The notes below the pieces were generated by a model. It did no database searches and had not been told where the DNA came from. It saw only the letters and a list, made by a program, of their open reading frames with translations. This document shows positions 14,172-16,140 of a DNA stretch of 16,140 nt, piece by piece (the stretch's first letter is position 1; each line of letters begins with the position of its first letter). Source of the stretch: Bacteroidaceae bacterium. GTDB lineage: Bacteria > Bacteroidota > Bacteroidia > Bacteroidales > Bacteroidaceae. Where the stretch lies: NCBI GenBank assembly GCA_016302965.1, contig JAEDMP010000057.1:1-16140 (forward strand). Reading direction: 5' to 3'. Position numbers and translations under genes: made by a program.

Positions 14172-16140
14172 ATGAAGAAGATTAGCACAATTCTTTCTGC
14201 TTTGCTGTTGCCGCTGATGGCAATGGCACAGAGCGTCAGTTCGCCTGACGGAAACGTAACGGTGAAATTCTCGCTCGCGGAGGGCGGAGTGCCCACCTAT
14301 GAAATGACTTACAAGAACAAGCCGGTCGTGAAGACCAGCCGACTGGGACTGGAACTCGCCAAAGACAAGCATGCCTCGAAAGGCAAGCAGGAGACCGACC
14401 TCATGGACGGATTCAAGGTGACCGGCACAAAGACCTCTACCTTCGACGAGACCTGGGAACCCGTATGGGGCGAGTGGTCGCAAATCCGAAACCACTACAA
14501 CGAACTGGAAGTAGACCTCAACCAGCCCAGTGCCAACCGCAACATCATCATCCGCTTCCGCGTATACAACGAAGGATTCGGTCTGCGCTATGAGTTCCCC
14601 CAACAGCATTCACTCAACTACTTCCTCATCAAGGAGGAGCACACACAGTTTGCCATGACCGGCGACCACACCGCATGGTGGCTCCCCGGCGACTACGACA
14701 CCCAGGAGCAGGAGACCCAGGAGACCAAGCTCTCCGAAATACGTGCCCGCTTCAAGAAGGCAGTGAACTGGGACAACTCTTCCGTTTCCGTATTCTCGGA
14801 GACCGGTGTGCAGACAGCCCTGCAGATGAAGACGGCCGACGGACTGTATATCAACATCCATGAGGCTGCCTGCGAGGATTACGCTACCATGCACCTCAAC
14901 CTTGATGACAAGACCTTCGTGTTCGAGTCCTGGCTCACCCCCGACGCTACCGGTCTGAAGGGTTGCATGCAGACTCCCTGTCACACCCCCTGGCGCACGG
15001 TGAAGGTGAGCGACGATGCCCGCGATATGCTCTCCACCTCGCTCACCCTCAACCTCAACGAGCCTTGCAAGATTGAGGATACCTCGTGGATTCACCCCAC
15101 CAAATACTGCGGTGTATGGTGGGAGATGATTGTGGGCAAGAGCAGCTGGGAGTATACCAGCGGTCTGCCTTCCGTGAAACTGGGCGAGACAGACTATACC
15201 CAACTCAAGCCCAACGGGCGCCACGGTGCGACCACAGCCAACGTGAAGAAATATATCGACTTTGCCGCCGCCAACGGTCTCGACCAGGTACTGGTGGAGG
15301 GATGGAACATCGGATGGGAAGACTGGGCCAACATGTGGAAGCGCGACGTCTTCGACTTTGTCACTCCCTATCCCGACTTCGACATCAAATACCTGAACGA
15401 GTATGCCCACTCCAAGGGTGTGAAACTGATGATGCACCACGAGACCTCATCGAGTACCCAGAACTATGAACGCCACTTGAAGGATGCCTTCCAGCTCATG
15501 AACAAGTATGGCTATGATGCCGTGAAGACCGGCTATGTGGGCGACATCATCCCCCGCGGCGATTTCCACTACTCGCAGTCGATGAACAACCACTATATGT
15601 ATGTCCTCAAAGAGGCGGCCAAGCATCATATCATGGTCAACGGCCATGAGGCCGTGCGGCCTACGGGTCTCTGCCGCACCTATCCCAACCTTGTGGGCAA
15701 TGAGTCGGCCCGCGGCACGGAGTATGAGGCGTTTGGCGGTAGCCGTCCCGACCACACGGTCATCCTACCCTTCACCCGTCTGCAGGGTGGACCGATGGAC
15801 TATACTCCCGGCATTCTCGAAACCCAACTCAATACCTGGAGCGACAACCCCAACTATGTGCATACCACGCTCGTCGGTCAGCTGGCGCTCTATCTCACGA
15901 TGTATTCGCCACTCCAGATGGCTGCCGACCTGCCCGAGAACTACAAGAAGTATGACGATGCCTTCCAGTTCATCCGCGACGTGCCCTGCGACTGGAGCGA
16001 CTCCCGCTATCTCGAAGCCGAACCAGCCCGCTACATCACCGTGGCCCGCAAGGACAAGAAGAGTGACAACTGGTTTGTTGGAGGAAAGTGCAATGAGACT
16101 GCACGCACTGCCGTGGTGAAGCTCGATTTCCTCGACAAGG
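14172..16140 (+). CDS. susB: GH97 alpha-glucosidase (SusB-like), 3' end beyond window
   Basis: 656 codons are visible from ATG 14172 and the frame stays open to the edge; about 80 more residues are expected from the 738-residue B. thetaiotaomicron SusB. The signal peptide MKKISTILSALLLPLMAMAQ (cleavage after Ala19) indicates a periplasmic enzyme that releases glucose from malto-oligosaccharides with inversion. The N-terminal beta-sandwich is followed by the (beta/alpha)8 barrel from about residue 280. Glu179, Glu376 (VEGWN), Glu424 (MMHHET), Glu493 (HEAVRPTG) and Glu517 (ARGTEYE) fall at a constant 15-residue offset from the SusB residues E194, E391, E439, E508 and E532, as I remember them. 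The calcium-binding and catalytic set of the inverting GH97 subgroup is therefore complete. It lies 115 bp after malQ, with an inverted repeat in the gap. Confidence 0.94.
   Translation, partial: MKKISTILSALLLPLMAMAQSVSSPDGNVTVKFSLAEGGVPTYEMTYKNKPVVKTSRLGLELAKDKHASKGKQETDLMDGFKVTGTKTSTFDETWEPVWGEWSQIRNHYNELEVDLNQPSANRNIIIRFRVYNEGFGLRYEFPQQHSLNYFLIKEEHTQFAMTGDHTAWWLPGDYDTQEQETQETKLSEIRARFKKAVNWDNSSVSVFSETGVQTALQMKTADGLYINIHEAACEDYATMHLNLDDKTFVFESWLTPDATGLKGCMQTPCHTPWRTVKVSDDARDMLSTSLTLNLNEPCKIEDTSWIHPTKYCGVWWEMIVGKSSWEYTSGLPSVKLGETDYTQLKPNGRHGATTANVKKYIDFAAANGLDQVLVEGWNIGWEDWANMWKRDVFDFVTPYPDFDIKYLNEYAHSKGVKLMMHHETSSSTQNYERHLKDAFQLMNKYGYDAVKTGYVGDIIPRGDFHYSQSMNNHYMYVLKEAAKHHIMVNGHEAVRPTGLCRTYPNLVGNESARGTEYEAFGGSRPDHTVILPFTRLQGGPMDYTPGILETQLNTWSDNPNYVHTTLVGQLALYLTMYSPLQMAADLPENYKKYDDAFQFIRDVPCDWSDSRYLEAEPARYITVARKDKKSDNWFVGGKCNETARTAVVKLDFLDK

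Noticed and set aside
14610..15440. Long antisense open frame (276 codons) opposite susB
   Set aside because: It lies within the GH97 gene, whose frame holds every catalytic residue; the antisense frame has low-complexity V/G/H-rich composition typical of shadows.

Overview
The window is a starch/malto-oligosaccharide utilisation locus of the Sus (polysaccharide utilisation locus) type from a member of the Bacteroidota. The gene families (SusC/SusD pair, SusE/SusF-like lipoproteins, GH97 SusB, MalQ with N-terminal CBM20 modules), acidic residues after the lipoprotein cysteines, TAnnTTTG-type -7 elements and an IS1380-like insertion sequence end all fit Bacteroidales. A gut or oral Prevotella/Segatella-like organism is my best guess, from gene style only.

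Layout. Positions 1-177 are the end of an insertion sequence whose transposase reads leftwards off the edge. A bidirectional hairpin terminator (258-291) then closes the leftward operon susC-susD-susE-susF (7967 down to 344), which encodes the outer-membrane and surface machinery: TonB-dependent porin, glycan-capture lipoprotein and two multi-domain starch-binding lipoproteins. A 236-bp divergent control region (7968-8203) separates this from a rightward series: lacI-type regulator (8204-9247), MFS sugar transporter (9341-10660), PAP2-family phosphatase (10657-11223), 4-alpha-glucanotransferase malQ (11294-14056) and GH97 alpha-glucosidase susB (14172 to beyond the right edge).

How the parts fit. 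SusE, SusF and SusD hold starch at the surface and SusC imports oligosaccharides. SusB trims them in the periplasm, the MFS carrier takes glucose or maltose/maltodextrin across the inner membrane, and MalQ disproportionates maltodextrins in the cytoplasm. The LacI-type protein probably senses the sugar and controls both directions through a perfect 16-bp palindrome (8104-8119). This palindrome lies exactly midway (66 bp centre to centre) between two divergent -7 elements.

I see no wholly new system. The points most worth checking are the symmetric divergent control region (a LacI-family regulator where B. thetaiotaomicron uses SusR), a 21-22-bp three-copy direct repeat before the transporter, a 14-bp-arm inverted repeat before susB, a PAP2 phosphatase translationally coupled to the sugar carrier, an IS end that can fold over its own transposase start codon, and a possible hybrid promoter at the IS junction. 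No alpha-amylase (SusA/SusG, GH13) is in the window. No tRNA, rRNA or CRISPR array was seen.
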